Of a stretch of DNA of 64,000 nucleotides, positions 63,811 to 64,000 are shown piece after piece. The stretch is from Micromonospora sp. MP36. GTDB lineage: Bacteria > Actinomycetota > Actinomycetes > Mycobacteriales > Micromonosporaceae. Both the position numbers and the translations under genes were made by a program. A model generated the notes under the pieces. That model was not told where the DNA came from, ran no database searches, and was given only the letters and a program-made list of their open reading frames with translations. The stretch lies in assembly GCF_008119785.1 (NCBI RefSeq), contig NZ_VSFA01000026.1:18156-82155 (forward strand), in the 5' to 3' direction. Position 1 is the first letter of the stretch. Every line of letters starts with the position of its first letter.

Positions 63811-63975
63811 CCCTCACCCCCTCGACACGATCGCCCGCTCATCCGGGACCTCGGTGTCCCGACGCTCCCCGGCCGCCTGGCCGCGCTGCGCCAACTCGTA
63901 CTCCAGGCCCCGACGCCGATCGTCGCTCAGATCCTATTTGGAGCGGCCGACCGCCGGGCCCCCACACCACCGTGA
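63811..63975 (+). pseudogene. Possible C-terminal remnant of a site-specific integrase
   Basis: The frame reading 'LPGRLAALRQLVLQAPTPIV' then 'AQILFG' resembles the 'R-x-x-ALR-x-LVL-x-x-PAPVVA-x-x-LG' end of actinomycete tyrosine-type integrases. It then runs into a short unrelated tail and stops at 63975. No catalytic residues are present in the window. It may be a trace of an integrated element. Confidence 0.3.
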
Positions 63976-64000
63976 TCACAACTCCAGACGGGAGCTAGCT

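Noticed and set aside
1..64000. tRNA, rRNA, CRISPR arrays and intact insertion sequences
   Set aside because: None was recognised by eye on either strand; short hairpins found are terminators or the listed regulatory repeats.

Overview
The window is very GC-rich, with C or G at most third codon positions, short GTGA/ATGA gene overlaps, GTG and TTG starts, and many secreted hydrolases. Protein content (DUF305/LVIVD pair, XRE-NB-ARC-TPR regulator, actinobacterial MFS, two-component and LacI systems, Tat-exported proteins) points to a filamentous actinomycete, most likely Micromonosporaceae (Micromonospora or a close relative). The genus is inferred from style, not proven. I saw no rRNA, tRNA or CRISPR. 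It looks like an accessory-rich chromosomal region.

Region by region. 1-1.7 kb: a 5'-truncated LVIVD-repeat protein converging on a DUF305 protein. 2.0-13.3 kb: a compact NRPS locus made only of free-standing domains: carrier protein, P450, adenylation protein, two condensation proteins and two MFS exporters, followed by a 12-codon ORF and a large XRE/NB-ARC/TPR regulator. The promoter region of the PCP-P450 pair and the divergent promoter region of the A/C/MFS genes carry the same triple 7-bp direct repeat at 10-bp period, so they are probably one regulon. 13.4-18.4 kb: secreted trypsin, MFS, secreted SGNH-like protein, and small membrane proteins, two of them with a phage-accessory look. 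18.7-22.7 kb: a decayed segment. An N-terminally truncated GH15 gene meets an N-terminally truncated FUSC exporter head to head, and a GH13 gene is frameshifted by a perfect 7-bp tandem duplication. 21-31.4 kb: a LacI-controlled sugar operon (lacI, binding protein, two permeases, GH130 phosphorylase, Gfo/Idh oxidoreductase, secreted glycosidase-like protein, broken GH13) with two near-identical operators upstream of lacI; GH130 points to mannosides.

31.4-36.3 kb: a LuxR-type regulator and a 1,234-residue secreted subtilisin. 36.4-40.7 kb: DedA, PAP2 phosphatase, histidine kinase/OmpR regulator and a COG4705 membrane protein, all on one strand. 40.9-42.5 kb: nitroreductase, DUF1905, DUF998. 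42.7-48.4 kb: two NarL-type two-component systems facing each other, then an FtsX-type ABC exporter pair. 48.5-51 kb: UbiA prenyltransferase and a secreted M23 peptidase with an unusual inverted repeat in its leader. 51.2-53.8 kb: an SDR/NDH-2-like fusion. 54.0-56.0 kb: a three-gene operon of a 14-cysteine double-psi-beta-barrel protein without a signal peptide, a Tat-exported DUF5666-like protein and a MauE-like membrane protein. I consider this the best candidate for an undescribed system. 56.1-61.8 kb: an ornithine cyclodeaminase-like protein and a 1,455-residue secreted nuclease/5'-nucleotidase fusion. 61.9-64 kb: a small probably leaderless gene, a methyltransferase and remnants that look like transposase and integrase genes.
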